Shown: positions 8,427 to 16,920 of the stretch, piece by piece
Numbering within the stretch: the first letter of the stretch is position 1
Layout of the letters: each line of letters opens with the position of its first letter
Source of the DNA: Streptomyces collinus Tu 365
GTDB lineage: Bacteria; Actinomycetota; Actinomycetes; Streptomycetales; Streptomycetaceae
Assembly: GCF_000444875.1 (NCBI RefSeq)
Contig: NC_021985.1
Span: 558,001 to 622,000 of the forward strand
Direction of reading: 5' to 3'
Length of the DNA stretch: 64,000 bases
Position numbers and translations under genes: made by a program
Notes under the pieces: generated by a model
What the model saw: only the letters and a program-made list of their open reading frames with translations
What the model was told of the DNA's origin: nothing
The model's database searches: none

Positions 8427-8906
8427 CTACTGGGGGGTGAGTCCGGTGACGGCGCCGCCGGGATCGTCGGCCAGGGCGATACGGGCCGTGATGCGCTTGC
8501 CCACCGGCTCGCGCTGCGCCTCGAAACCCTGCGCGACCGCCATCACGATCTCCAGACCGTGCTGCCCCACCCGGCCGGCGTCCGCGGCCCGGGCCACCGG
8601 CAGCACCGGATCGGAGTCCCACACCACGACCTCCACCGCGTCCCCGACGATCCTCAGATCCAGCAGAACCGGCCCCGGAGCATACTTACGCGCATTGGTG
8701 ACCAGCTCACTGACCACCAACTGGGTCAGATCCATCGCCCGCTGCGAGACCGGCAACCCGTGCACCGACTGCACCCGCGCCAGGAAATCAGCCGCCCGAT
8801 GACGCGCCTGGGCGATCACCGACCCGTCCCCGTCCAACGCCACCGTCGCCTGGATCACCCGCTCACCCGGCGTGGTGCCGTCCTCCCCCACGGGCACTGA
8901 CTCCAT
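8427..8906 (-). CDS. RsbW-like ATP-binding anti-sigma factor kinase
   Basis: A 159-residue HATPase_c_2 protein. The N-box reads QLVVSELVTNARKYAPGP, and the G1 region VVVWDSDPVLPV with the following GQHGLEIVMAVAQGFEAQ supplies the rest of the ATP site. Such proteins bind a sigma factor or phosphorylate STAS antagonists. It is divergent from a STAS gene at 9066, a common kinase-antagonist pairing. I chose the ATG at 8906 rather than an upstream start at 8933 because the sigma-B-like promoter at 8943-8967 would leave the upper start almost without leader. The sigma-factor target is not encoded in the window. Confidence 0.85.
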   Translation of the reverse strand: MESVPVGEDGTTPGERVIQATVALDGDGSVIAQARHRAADFLARVQSVHGLPVSQRAMDLTQLVVSELVTNARKYAPGPVLLDLRIVGDAVEVVVWDSDPVLPVARAADAGRVGQHGLEIVMAVAQGFEAQREPVGKRITARIALADDPGGAVTGLTPQ

Positions 8907-8942
8907 CGCGGCCGCCTTCGCTACCCCAATCACCCGACGCGT

Positions 8943-8967
8943 ATACCCGCACCAAGCAGGGTGACGC
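8943..8967 (-). promoter_or_regulatory. Sigma-B-like promoter for the RsbW-like gene
   Basis: On the minus strand GCGT (8967-8964), a 15-bp spacer and GGGTAT (8948-8943) match the GNNT-N14-16-GGGTAY pattern of S. coelicolor sigma-B promoters exactly. The expected transcription start falls about 30 bp before the ATG at 8906. Confidence 0.5.
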
Positions 8968-9065
8968 CTGACACCCCGCTGTCGCCTTCATCTCATCCAC
9001 GCATCACCTGGCATATGCGGGGCAACGATTCCAGGCGACGAACACGCCGTGCCAGTATCACCCAC

Positions 9066-9443
9066 ATGACCGAGGAAGAAGTGGCGGACCCCCACACCAG
9101 CACACCGCCGGACCGGCTCACCGTCGCGGCCCACACCATCGACGGCACCCACGTCCTGACCCCCACCGGGGAAATCGACCACCACACCGGCGAGACCCTC
9201 CGCCACGCCCTGGACGCCATCACCACACCCGGCTCCCGCGTCGTGGTCGACCTCCACCAGGTCACCTTCATGGACTCCAGCGGCATCAACATCCTCATCG
9301 CCGCCCACCGCGCCCTCACCGACACCGGTGGCCGGCTCCGCCTCGCCCGCCCCACCCACACCGTCCAACGCACCCTGACCATCGTCGGCATCGACACCGT
9401 CATCGACTGTCACGCCACCCTCCCCCAAGCACTCGACGACTGA
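9066..9443 (+). CDS. STAS-domain anti-sigma factor antagonist
   Basis: A 125-residue STAS protein. The phospho-loop [17 protein letters not shown] places the acceptor serine at about residue 71 or 72. The rest ([17 protein letters not shown] and [18 protein letters not shown]) follows the RsbV/SpoIIAA pattern. It is divergent from the RsbW-like kinase gene, with 159 bp between the two starts, so the two probably act as switch partners. The ATG at 9066 was chosen over longer frames because upstream codons are arginine-rich and unlike the family. Strand-specific promoter elements on this side are not clear. Confidence 0.87.
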   Translation: MTEEEVADPHTSTPPDRLTVAAHTIDGTHVLTPTGEIDHHTGETLRHALDAITTPGSRVVVDLHQVTFMDSSGINILIAAHRALTDTGGRLRLARPTHTVQRTLTIVGIDTVIDCHATLPQALDD

Positions 9444-9694
9444 CGAGACACGCCCAGGCCCAGGCACAGGCACATGCCCCTGCAGGGCAGGCAAAGCACC
9501 GGCAAAGGCCCGGAAGCCCGCCGACCCGCCGACCCTCCGACCCGCCTCAGGGGCGTTTCGCGGCAGGTCGTGGGGGCTACCCGCCCCGGGGAAGCCTCGC
9601 CGGGGGCGAGGGACTGCACGGCTGCGCGCTGGTGCCGGCCGGGCTCGACGGCCATGGCGGTGCGCAGGAGCGGACAAGCAAGGGGTTGGTCGCG

Positions 9695-10099
9695 ATGTCC
9701 ATAGCGACACAGCAGGGCGGCGGGAGCGGTTCCAGCGGCCTGTACGACGTGCTGGAACTCGTCGTCGACCGCGGACTGGTCATCGACGCCTTCGCACGCG
9801 TCTCCCTGGTCGGCATCGAAATCCTCAAGATCGACACGCGGGTCGTGATCGCCGGCGTCGACACCTACCTCCGGTTCGCCGAACACTGCAACCGCCTCGA
9901 CCTCGAAGCCGGCCCCCGCGAACCGGCGGAACTCACCGAATCCCCCGACTCCAGTGCCCAGGACAGGTCCACGGCAGCCCTGCCCCGCGCCTCCCAGCCC
10001 TCTTCCGGCGCCGCGGACACCGTCTCCAGCGCCCTCGACCAGTCGCGCGGTGAGGAGCGGGAGCCTGAGGGCCGGAGGGTCGCGCGCGAAGAGGATTGA
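9695..10099 (+). CDS. Gas vesicle GvpA/GvpJ-family protein, isolated
   Basis: A 134-residue protein. Residues 15-70 are a complete GvpA/J core: [36 protein letters not shown], then [13 protein letters not shown]. The remaining 60 residues are a polar tail rich in serine, alanine and proline, which fits minor GvpJ/GvpM/GvpS-type subunits better than the short major shell protein. A normal Streptomyces gvp cluster carries several neighbours (gvpO, F, G, K, L); none is present in this window. The ATG at 9695 follows AAGGGG at correct spacing. It may serve a distant cluster or have a separate role. Confidence 0.8.
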   Translation: MSIATQQGGGSGSSGLYDVLELVVDRGLVIDAFARVSLVGIEILKIDTRVVIAGVDTYLRFAEHCNRLDLEAGPREPAELTESPDSSAQDRSTAALPRASQPSSGAADTVSSALDQSRGEEREPEGRRVAREED

Positions 10100-10230
10100 G
10101 CAGGGCACACCGGACGGCCACGAGACCTTCCGGCTCTCCCCTGCCCCCTTCGATCAAGGGCCATTTACGCGCGCCCCGCACGAACCCGGCACTCTACGAT
10201 CGCCCAGTACGGCGGCCGGAAGGGGCGGGA

Positions 10231-11646
10231 ATGCTGGGGAACGACGGGGCAGCGGCGGCGATACGGCTGGCGCGGGACGCGCCGCTGCACAGCACGCTTG
10301 ATGTCGCCGACCCCGATGACTGGCTGGCGCTGGACGCGGGAGTGCGCAAGGTGGCCTGGTACCACCCGCAGTCGCTGCCGGACTGGGAGCACTCCGCTCC
10401 CCTGCCTGCCGATCTGAGCCGGCTCGGCGAGTCACGGCTCGCGCTCGCCCTCTGTCACCGCGACGGGCGTATCCGTAAGGAGGCGTTGCGGGAGTCCGCT
10501 CGCTGCCCCGGTCTGCTGCCGCTGGTCGTGATCCGTTGTGCCGACTGGGCCGAGCCCGTGCGCGAGCGGGCCCGGAAGTCGCTGGACGAGGCTCTGGGTG
10601 TCGACTCCGCCGTCGGCCTCGCTCCGTTCATCCTCCGTCTGGGCCGTCGCGACAGAGGTGCCTTCGGCGTCGGTGTGCTCGAGCGGGTCCTGCGTCAGGC
10701 GTCCCTCGAGCAGCTCGCTGTCCTCTTCGGTGATCCCGACCGGATCGTCCGGCGCTTCGCCTATCGGCTGGCCCTCGAAGGCGGGCTGCTGAGCCCCGTC
10801 GAACTCGCCCGTGCGGCTGCCCGGGACGCGGACAGCGTGGTCCAGGACCTTTGTGCCACAGCGGCGCTCGCGGCGCTCGGACATGAAGGTGCGTACGAGG
10901 ACGTCCTGCCTGCGCTGCTGTCCGCACGCAACCCGCGTACCCGGTCGGCCGGCGTCACCGGACTGCGGCAGGCCGGGTGGCCGAAGCGGGCGGAGTCGTT
11001 CCTCGGTGACCGTTCCGCGCTCGTGCGCGCCTGTGCCCGATACGTCGTACGGCAGCACGGGGGTGGTCCGACGGCCTGGTACCGCGAACGGTGCTCGTCA
11101 CCCGACGACCCGGCGTTGCCGCCCGGTGCGGTCATCGGGCTGGCCGAGTGCGGGAACCGCGCGGACGCCGAACTGCTGCGTCCCCTGCTCGCGCACCGGG
11201 CGGAGGGGGTGCGAGCACGGGCGGTGGCAGGGCTGCGGGTACTGGACTGCGTGGTCGTAGAGCAACTGCGGCCGCTCCTCGACGACCCGGCCGCCGCCGT
11301 GGTCCGGGAGACGGCCGTCGCACTGTTGCCCTCGGCGCGGGAGCTGCCCGCCGACTGGCTGTTGCAGCGCACCGGCTCCGAGCGGCCGCGGCACGTCCGC
11401 GTCGGCGCGTTCCGGCTGCTCGACGCGCGTGGCGGCATCGTGACGCTACGCGCGGCGGTCGGCCTGCTGGACGACCCGGACGCGAAGCTGCGCACCTGGG
11501 CCGGACAGTCCGTACAGCGCTGGCATCCGTCAGCGGACGTGCGCGGCTGCGAGGCGGAGGTGGGACAGCTCCTGGACCGCAGCCGGCACCTTTTCAGCGA
11601 CTACGTGCTACGCAGGCGCAAATGGCAGGCCGGCGTCAGCAGTTGA
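10231..11646 (+). CDS. HEAT-repeat protein
   Basis: A 471-residue protein made almost wholly of alpha-alpha repeats of 30-40 residues. Examples are SRLALALCHRDGRIRKEAL, LAVLFGDPDRIVRRFAYRL, LLSARNPRTRSAGVTGLRQ, LLAHRAEGVRARAVAGLR and LLDDPAAAVVRETAVALL. Such proteins are scaffolds for protein-protein contact, and no catalytic motif is visible. The ATG at 10231 is preceded by AGGGGCGG; longer in-frame starts overlap poorly coding sequence. It is a single gene downstream of the gas-vesicle-like gene with 131 bp between them. Partner and pathway are unknown. Confidence 0.78.
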   Translation: MLGNDGAAAAIRLARDAPLHSTLDVADPDDWLALDAGVRKVAWYHPQSLPDWEHSAPLPADLSRLGESRLALALCHRDGRIRKEALRESARCPGLLPLVVIRCADWAEPVRERARKSLDEALGVDSAVGLAPFILRLGRRDRGAFGVGVLERVLRQASLEQLAVLFGDPDRIVRRFAYRLALEGGLLSPVELARAAARDADSVVQDLCATAALAALGHEGAYEDVLPALLSARNPRTRSAGVTGLRQAGWPKRAESFLGDRSALVRACARYVVRQHGGGPTAWYRERCSSPDDPALPPGAVIGLAECGNRADAELLRPLLAHRAEGVRARAVAGLRVLDCVVVEQLRPLLDDPAAAVVRETAVALLPSARELPADWLLQRTGSERPRHVRVGAFRLLDARGGIVTLRAAVGLLDDPDAKLRTWAGQSVQRWHPSADVRGCEAEVGQLLDRSRHLFSDYVLRRRKWQAGVSS

Positions 11647-11901
11647 TTCCCCGGCAGGCGCATACCAGGACGCCTGCTTTAACGGCTCCGGGGGGTCGTG
11701 GCTGCCCGTTTGGGACGACCTAATGCCTGAGTACCAGCTTCGCAGACACCTTGAGCCTGCGCCCAGCCATCATCAACGGCAGCACGCCTCAGCGGTGTTG
11801 TCGTGTCGCCGAAGCCCCGCACCCCCTCACCGGGAGCGGGGCCTCACGGGCACCTCCATCTTCGGCGAGCAGGGGCGCTCACTCCTCCCCCGGCACCCGG
11901 G

Positions 11902-12339
11902 TCAGGCGGCCCGGGTGAGTTCGGCGCGACCGAACAGAAGCGCGTAGCCGCCGGGCAGCTTGTCCAGGATTCGGGTGAGCAGGTCGGGGCCGGCCAGCGA
12001 GGCGACGGTGGTGAGGACGGACCCGGTGTCCCAGCGGGTGGTGGCCAGAGGGGCGCCGGCCCGGCCGGCGAGGTCCTTGACGAAGGCCCAGCCGGTCAGC
12101 GGTCCGGTCTCGGGGATCTGCGCGGTGAAGATGCGTGCGGCCTCCAGGGGGAGGCGGGCGGCCAGGTCGACGCGTTCGTCGCCCGTCACCTGGCGTCCCA
12201 GTCCCGCCAGGACCAGGCGGACTGCTTCCTCGGCCCGCTCCCGAGTCGGGTAGGCACCTTCGTAGCGGACCTTCTCCAACATCTGCTCGTACGTCATCGC
12301 AGGCAGCTGCTGCAGGGGTGCACGCTGGTCGGAGATCAC
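11902..12339 (-). CDS. DUF2267 domain protein
   Basis: A 145-residue protein. From MTYEQMLEKVRYEGAYP onward it matches DUF2267: ERAEEAVRLVLAGLGRQVTG, then DERVDLAARLPLEAARIF. The family is helical, of unknown function, and often found beside stress-response or small heat-shock genes, as here (hsp18 lies about 200 bp upstream in the same direction). I use the GTG at 12339 because GAAAGG lies upstream of it. The ATG at 12297, where family homology begins, has no ribosome site but cannot be excluded. The C-terminal half contains DKLPGGYALLFGRAELT, typical of the second DUF2267 repeat. Confidence 0.75.
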   Translation of the reverse strand: MISDQRAPLQQLPAMTYEQMLEKVRYEGAYPTRERAEEAVRLVLAGLGRQVTGDERVDLAARLPLEAARIFTAQIPETGPLTGWAFVKDLAGRAGAPLATTRWDTGSVLTTVASLAGPDLLTRILDKLPGGYALLFGRAELTRAA

Positions 12340-12533
12340 TGCTGGACGTCGCCTTTCTCGCCGAGGGCGGTATGCCCGGTGCCCGGCAGAGTGCGCGGGC
12401 ACCGGGAACGGGTGATCAATGAGAGTGGTCCGGGCCCCGCAGGAGGGACAGGGAGCCGATGTAGCGCGGGCAAACCCTGCGGGGGGGGCGGGAGCAGGAC
12501 GCACGGGCGCGGGGCAGACCGGGCCGCCCGGGT

Positions 12534-12965
12534 TCAGCCGGAGATCTCCTTGCGGTCGGACCCGGCGCCGATGGCGATCTTGCGGGGCTTGGCGCGTTCG
12601 GCGATCGGGATGCGCAAGGTGAGCACCCCTGCGTCGTAGTCGGCCTCGATGCGCTCGGTGTCCAGGGTGTCGGCCAGCACGAGCTGGCGGGAGAAGACAC
12701 CCAGTGGCCGCTCGGAGAGTTCCATCTGGACGCTGTCGGACTTCGCCACGGGCCGACGCTCGGCCTTCACGGTCAGCATGTTCCGCTCGACGTCGATGTC
12801 GATCGCCTCGGGACTGACACCGGGCAGGTCGAAGGCCACCACGTACTCGTCCCCCTCGCGGTAGGCGTCCATCGGCATCGCGGACGGCCGGGACCAGGTA
12901 CCTGGGCCCATCATCTGCTGGGCCAGTCGGTCGAGCTCACGGAAGGGGTCGGTGCGCATCAACAT
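12534..12965 (-). CDS. hsp18: Hsp20-family small heat-shock protein (Hsp18 type)
   Basis: A 143-residue alpha-crystallin-domain chaperone. The N-terminal arm [18 protein letters not shown] is typical of Streptomyces Hsp18. The crystallin domain spans about residues 30-125, with [20 protein letters not shown] and the closing [13 protein letters not shown], and the C-terminal RKIAIG holds the I-x-I anchor. It binds unfolding proteins and keeps them refoldable. GGAGG lies 9 bp before the ATG at 12965. The promoter carries two copies of the RheA-type operator, so heat induction by loss of a repressor is expected, as in S. albus. The repressor gene itself is not in the window. Confidence 0.93.
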   Translation of the reverse strand: MLMRTDPFRELDRLAQQMMGPGTWSRPSAMPMDAYREGDEYVVAFDLPGVSPEAIDIDVERNMLTVKAERRPVAKSDSVQMELSERPLGVFSRQLVLADTLDTERIEADYDAGVLTLRIPIAERAKPRKIAIGAGSDRKEISG

Positions 12966-13024
12966 CGGACAACACCTCCAGAAGAGTCAGGCAGTAACTG
13001 CTGCCAATGCGCCTCACAGGCACT

Positions 13025-13053
13025 GTTGTAACACGTCATCCAATGGATGACAA
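13025..13053 (-). promoter_or_regulatory. hsp18 promoter
   Basis: On the minus strand a -35 TTGTCA (13053-13048), a 17-bp spacer and a -10 TACAAC (13030-13025) form a good vegetative-type promoter. The proximal operator fills the spacer and overlaps the -35, so a bound repressor would block polymerase. The leader to the ATG is about 55 nt. Confidence 0.7.
13034..13052. promoter_or_regulatory. RheA-type operator, proximal copy
   Basis: CGTCATC-CAATG-GATGACA differs by one base from the operator TGTCATC-N5-GATGACA reported for RheA of S. albus, the repressor of hsp18. It lies within the hsp18 promoter spacer. Confidence 0.75.
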
Positions 13054-13059
13054 ACATCG

Positions 13060-13078
13060 TGTCGTCAAACGGATGACA
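13060..13078. promoter_or_regulatory. RheA-type operator, distal copy
   Basis: TGTCGTC-AAACG-GATGACA again differs by one base from the consensus. Its centre is 26 bp from the proximal copy, two and a half helical turns, just upstream of the -35. Two sites would allow cooperative or independent repressor binding. Confidence 0.7.
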
Positions 13079-13452
13079 CGAGGGGCCGGTCGGCAATGGG
13101 CCGCTTCTGTCGGTGATGTTCCAGGACGATCAGCGAGCAGGCAGGCACGCGCAGGCCGTGGCTGCGCTACGGTGCCGCCACGGCGGCCGTCACCGCCACC
13201 GCCCTGGCGGGTACACGCGCCATCGGATCCACGGTGGACACGGTCCCCAGGGTGCCGTCGCACGTCAGGCTCACCAGGGAGGCCGAGGCCGTCCCGACCG
13301 CGCCCAGCAGCGAGGTAAAGAGCGTTCTCTCACCGGCACGGCGGTGCGCCGCCGGTGAGCCCCACGCCGTGCACGCTGGGGGCCTCACCACCCTCAACGG
13401 GACGCCCGCCCCATCACGGTGGATTGTCAGTGGGGCCTGGAACGCTGGTCGC
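13079..13452. other. Intergenic region with possible TspO remnant
   Basis: About 370 bp between the hsp18 operators and a small hypothetical gene. The plus-strand frame near 13155-13240 reads WLRYGAATAAVTATALAG, which resembles the start of actinobacterial TspO/MBR proteins. It has no start codon in context and nothing of the family follows. I treat it as possible decayed sequence, not a gene. Confidence 0.25.
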
Positions 13453-13749
13453 ATGAACTGGGATGAACAGGTGCTGCGTGGTCGGGTCTACGGCTGCGAC
13501 CACGACGACCCCCACCCCGGCCCGCTGCCCACACGGACTTACGCGACGCTCGTCGGCGGGCCCCTGGACGGTCTGCTGCTGGACATCACCGGCTGGACGA
13601 GGGAAGAAGTCGACGGGGGTGTCGCCCTGGCCACCGAGCTGTCGCGGTGGCCCGGCGGCCGCGCCCTGTACGACCCCAGTGCCGACGAGCCACGCTCACC
13701 GGGCCCGGGGATCGTCTGCCGCTTGTACTACGCCGGCGACACGCCCTGA
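13453..13749 (+). CDS. Hypothetical protein, 98 residues
   Basis: A small acidic protein beginning MNWDEQVLRGRVYGCDHDD and containing YATLVGGPLDGLLLDITGW, TELSRWPGGRALYDPSAD and a last strand IVCRLYYAGDTP. The G-G-P-L-D-G segment followed by a short beta strand is common to small Streptomyces proteins of unknown function. No signal peptide or membrane helix. The reading frame extends upstream, but the ATG at 13453 begins the part with normal composition. Function unknown. Confidence 0.6.
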   Translation: MNWDEQVLRGRVYGCDHDDPHPGPLPTRTYATLVGGPLDGLLLDITGWTREEVDGGVALATELSRWPGGRALYDPSADEPRSPGPGIVCRLYYAGDTP

Positions 13750-13866
13750 CCAAAGGCCCCTCACAGCAGTCGAGGAGGCGGTGCCGCGGTGCGTGAGGGG
13801 CAAGGTTGGGGGAATCCGGTTGGCGCGTGTGGTGGCCTCGGGCCGGGGCCTGTGTGGTCGGACGGT

Positions 13867-14079
13867 CTACTTCCCGCTCTCCTCGGCGAGAGTGTGGGCG
13901 ACGAGAGCGTTGGCGTGACCGTGGCCGAGTCCATGTTCGGCTTTGAGCCAGGAGACGAGTTCCATGTGCTTCGTCAAGGTCGATGAACGGATGAGCTCCT
14001 TCCACTCCGCTATGGGGCGGCCATACTTCTTCTCGATGGAAGGGAAGTAGCTGGCGGGGCCCTTCACGCTCTCAGTCAT
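13867..14079 (-). CDS. DUF4287 domain protein
   Basis: A 70-residue protein starting MTESVKGPASYFPSIEKKY. The sequence GRPIAEWKELI, then HMELVSWLKAEHGLGHGHAN and ALVAHTLAEE matches DUF4287, a small helical family found alone or at the N-terminus of DUF5655 proteins. No enzymatic function is known. Longer frames exist upstream, but family homology begins at this ATG. It stands between two plus-strand genes and appears monocistronic. Confidence 0.8.
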   Translation of the reverse strand: MTESVKGPASYFPSIEKKYGRPIAEWKELIRSSTLTKHMELVSWLKAEHGLGHGHANALVAHTLAEESGK

Positions 14080-14249
14080 CTCGTCCGTATCCCATCGTCG
14101 TGTGCTGAGCGGATGTGCACTGAATATGACTGGAGAGAAGCGCGAAGTGATCGGTCCGACGCATGTGATCTGAGCCACTCAGAGGCGGTCGGTGTCGCGG
14201 AAAGCCGTGAGGCGCGCCACGACCGGACCGCGGCCCTGGCTCTCGTGCC

Positions 14250-14414
14250 CTACGGGGCGTGGTGTGCCTTCGCCACCGCCCCGAACGCGTCCATCGCACG
14301 GCGGAACTCCGGCACTTGAGCAGCATTGCGTTCCGCCTGAAGCAGGCCCGGCCGCCCGTCACGGGACGGTCGCCCGGCCGCCTGCTCGGCGGTGTCGTCG
14401 AATCCGGTCGGCAT
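14250..14414 (-). CDS. Possible 54-residue small protein
   Basis: A short open frame running from an ATG at 14414 to a TAG at 14252-14250. It starts MPTGFDDTAEQAAG and ends VPEFRRAMDAFGAVAKAHHAP. Codon use has strong third-position GC in the last half, and the C-terminal helix looks like genuine protein. The ribosome site is weak (GAAAG next to the ATG). It could equally be the surviving C-terminus of a larger lost gene. No family recognised. Confidence 0.35.
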   Translation of the reverse strand: MPTGFDDTAEQAAGRPSRDGRPGLLQAERNAAQVPEFRRAMDAFGAVAKAHHAP

Positions 14415-14563
14415 CTTTCAAGGCAAAGGGACGCCCCCCCGGGTCATCATGCGGGAGTGCGCGCCCGAAGGCCGCGCCGGACGTCCGGCGGTGTCCGCAC
14501 CCGGCCGGCCGGCGGCGGCCACAATGGGCGGGAGTCGGGTGCGACGCCTTCGAAGGAACCAGG

Positions 14564-15157
14564 ATGCTGACCGGGATAGTGATCGACGCGCTGGATGTCG
14601 CGCGCATGAACCGCTTCTGGCTTGCCGCGACGCACGGTCGGACGTGCGGTCTGCGGCTGAGTTTCGTGCCGACCTCGCAGCCGAAGACGGCGCGCAAGAA
14701 CCGGCTCCACCTCGACCTGGCCGGCGGGCCGGGCTGGGAGGACGAGGTGGCGCGTCTGCTCGCACTCGGTGCGACACGTGCCGACATCGGCCAAGGGGAC
14801 GTCCCGTGGGACGTGTTGGCCGATCCGGAGGGCAACGAGTTCTGTGTGCTGCGTCCCGGCCACCCGGGCGTGCTCGCCGAGTCCGGCCTCGTCGCGATCT
14901 GCCTCGACGTCACGGAGCGGGACCGCTCCGCGCAGTCGGCCTTCTGGCAGTCACGGGCCGACTGGCATGCCGTCGAGTCCCACGACTGGGGCGTCCGGTT
15001 GCGCCGGACGCCCACCAGTACCGTCTCGCTGGTGCTGGGGCCGCCCGCGGCGCCGAAGGAGGCGCGGAACAGGCTGCGGCTGGAGGTCACTCAACCCTCG
15101 GAAAAAACCGGGGAGTTCCTTGACGCCGGTGGCGACGAGTTCCACGTCGTGGGGTGA
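14564..15157 (+). CDS. VOC-family (glyoxalase-like) protein
   Basis: A 197-residue protein with two glyoxalase-like half-domains. Half one ends ADPEGNEFCVLRPGHPG and half two is shorter, ending DAGGDEFHVVG. KTARKNRLHLDLAGG and EARNRLRLEVTQPS are the matching strands of the two halves. The second half seems to lack the linker found in full-length relatives, so its metal site may be incomplete. VOC proteins of this group are annotated as glyoxalase or bleomycin-resistance-like, usually without proven substrate. AAGGAACCAGG precedes the ATG at 14564. Confidence 0.72.
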   Translation: MLTGIVIDALDVARMNRFWLAATHGRTCGLRLSFVPTSQPKTARKNRLHLDLAGGPGWEDEVARLLALGATRADIGQGDVPWDVLADPEGNEFCVLRPGHPGVLAESGLVAICLDVTERDRSAQSAFWQSRADWHAVESHDWGVRLRRTPTSTVSLVLGPPAAPKEARNRLRLEVTQPSEKTGEFLDAGGDEFHVVG

Positions 15158-15331
15158 CCCCCGGCCTCCGGGCACCGGTTGCGCGAACCGTTCAGCTGCG
15201 CGGAGGGCGCGCTGGCGGGACGTGGCCGCGAGTACGCGGCGAGTGGGCCCGGCGCCGGCGTGACCGGATCGTTCCGGACCTGGACGCGATGAGGCCTGCC
15301 GCCGCCCCGGCCCCTCGGTCAGGCTGGGGGC

Positions 15332-15931
15332 ATGACCCGAGCACTGATCGTCATCGACGTCCAGGAATCCTTCCGCGCCCGCCCGCTGTGGGAGACCATC
15401 TCCGATCCCAAGATCGCCGACCAGGTCGACCGACTGGTCCGCCTCGCCCGCCGGGCCGGCGACCTGGTGGTGTGGGTGCTGCACTCCGAGCCCGGCAGCG
15501 GCGATGTCTTCGACCCCGCCCTCGGTCACGTCCGGCTGATGGACGAGCTGCGGCGCCATGACACGGAACCACTGATCCACAAGACCTCGCACAACGCGTT
15601 CACCACCACCAACCTGCAGCAGCTCCTCACGGAGCACGGCGTCCGAGAGCTCACGGTGTGCGGCATACGGACCGAGCAGTGCGTCGAGACCACCACGCGC
15701 GTGGCGAGCGACCTCGGCTACCGGGTCGCGTTCGTCGTCGACGCCACCGCGACCAACCCCATCCCGCACCGTGACGCCCCCGCCGACCAGAGCGTGGCCG
15801 AGCTGCTGGCGGACCCCCGTACGCTGAGCGCCGAGGAGATCATCAGGCGCACCGAGTACGCCCTCGCCGGACGCTTCGCCACCATCACCACCGTCGGGCA
15901 GCTGGAGGCGGCGGCCGAGCTTCAGGCATGA
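15332..15931 (+). CDS. Isochorismatase-family cysteine hydrolase
   Basis: A 199-residue protein with the catalytic triad visible in order: Asp in ALIVIDVQESF, Lys in LIHKTSHNAFTTTNL and Cys in LTVCGIRTEQCVETTTRVA. Family members hydrolyse isochorismate, nicotinamide or related amides. The particular substrate cannot be told from sequence. The next gene, a GlxA-type regulator, starts 11 bp after the stop, so the two are likely co-transcribed, an arrangement common in actinobacteria. Start ATG at 15332. Confidence 0.85.
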   Translation: MTRALIVIDVQESFRARPLWETISDPKIADQVDRLVRLARRAGDLVVWVLHSEPGSGDVFDPALGHVRLMDELRRHDTEPLIHKTSHNAFTTTNLQQLLTEHGVRELTVCGIRTEQCVETTTRVASDLGYRVAFVVDATATNPIPHRDAPADQSVAELLADPRTLSAEEIIRRTEYALAGRFATITTVGQLEAAAELQA

Positions 15932-15941
15932 TGACCGGATC

Positions 15942-16853
15942 GTGAACCACATCGTCTTTCTTCTGGTGCCCGGAGTGCATCTGCTGGACCTGGCAGGCCC
16001 CGCGCAGGTCTTCTCCACGGCCTCCGACTTCGGGCACCCCTACACGCTCAGCTACATCGCCGAGCGGCCTGTGGTCCCCACCGCCCAGGATCTGCCGTTG
16101 GTGGCCCGGCTCGACTGGCCCGAACTCCGGCCCGAGGACCTGATCGTGGTGCCCGGCTGGCGGTCCCTCGCTCTCGTCGACAGCCCTGACATCGGCGCGG
16201 CCGCTCTGCGGGCGCTCAGGGACCACCACGCCAGGGGTGGAACCGTCGCGAGCGTCTGCGCCGGCGCGGAGGCGCTCGGCCGGGCCGGGCTGCTCGACGG
16301 CCGCCGCTGCACCACCCACCACGATGTGCAGGACGAGCTCGCACGCCGCTACCCCCGGGCCACCGTCGTCCGCGACGTGCTCTACACCGCCGACGACCGG
16401 GTGGTCACCTCAGCCGGCATCGCCAGCGGGATCGACCTGGCCCTGCACCTGATCGCCAACCAGCACGGCCCCGCCGTCGCCGCCCAGGTGGCGCGGGACA
16501 TGGTCGTCTACGCGCGGCGCAACGGCCACGAGCCGCAGGCCAGCGCGATGCTCCGGTACCGCTCCCACCTCGACGACACCGTGCACCACGCCCAGAACCT
16601 GATCGACGCCCGCTTCGACCGGGCGTTGCCCCTGTCGACGCTGGCCGCGACCGTGGGAGTGAGCGAGCGCACCCTCACCCGCCTCTTCACCCGGGCCACC
16701 GGCGGCCTCACCCCACTGCGCTATCAGCAGACTCTGCGGCTCGAGCGCGCCGAGCACCTCATCTGCCACGGCGCGACGGTCGACGCCGCCGCTCGCGCGG
16801 TCGGCTTCGAGGACGCGCGCATGCTGCGCCGCCTTCGCGCTCGCGGGCACTGA
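15942..16853 (+). CDS. GlxA-family transcriptional regulator (DJ-1/PfpI plus AraC)
   Basis: A 303-residue protein. Residues 1-190 form a DJ-1/PfpI domain with the nucleophile-elbow cysteine in VASVCAGAEALGRAGLLDGR. Residues 215-300 are an AraC-type double helix-turn-helix (LPLSTLAATVGVSERTLTRL, then AARAVGFEDARMLRRL). Such proteins are regulators of amino-acid, amine or quaternary-ammonium metabolism. Start is GTG at 15942, 11 bp downstream of the isochorismatase stop. The usual C-terminal tail after the second helix-turn-helix is short here, ending RARGH. Confidence 0.87.
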   Translation: MNHIVFLLVPGVHLLDLAGPAQVFSTASDFGHPYTLSYIAERPVVPTAQDLPLVARLDWPELRPEDLIVVPGWRSLALVDSPDIGAAALRALRDHHARGGTVASVCAGAEALGRAGLLDGRRCTTHHDVQDELARRYPRATVVRDVLYTADDRVVTSAGIASGIDLALHLIANQHGPAVAAQVARDMVVYARRNGHEPQASAMLRYRSHLDDTVHHAQNLIDARFDRALPLSTLAATVGVSERTLTRLFTRATGGLTPLRYQQTLRLERAEHLICHGATVDAAARAVGFEDARMLRRLRARGH

Positions 16854-16920
16854 CCCGTCCGTCGCGGGAGCGGCCACGCGGTGCACGCAGCACGGACGGC
16901 CTGGACCGGGACGGTACCCG

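Noticed and set aside
13140..13250. Intact TspO/MBR gene
   Set aside because: Only about 25 residues resemble the family, there is no start codon in context and the conserved tryptophan-rich part is missing.
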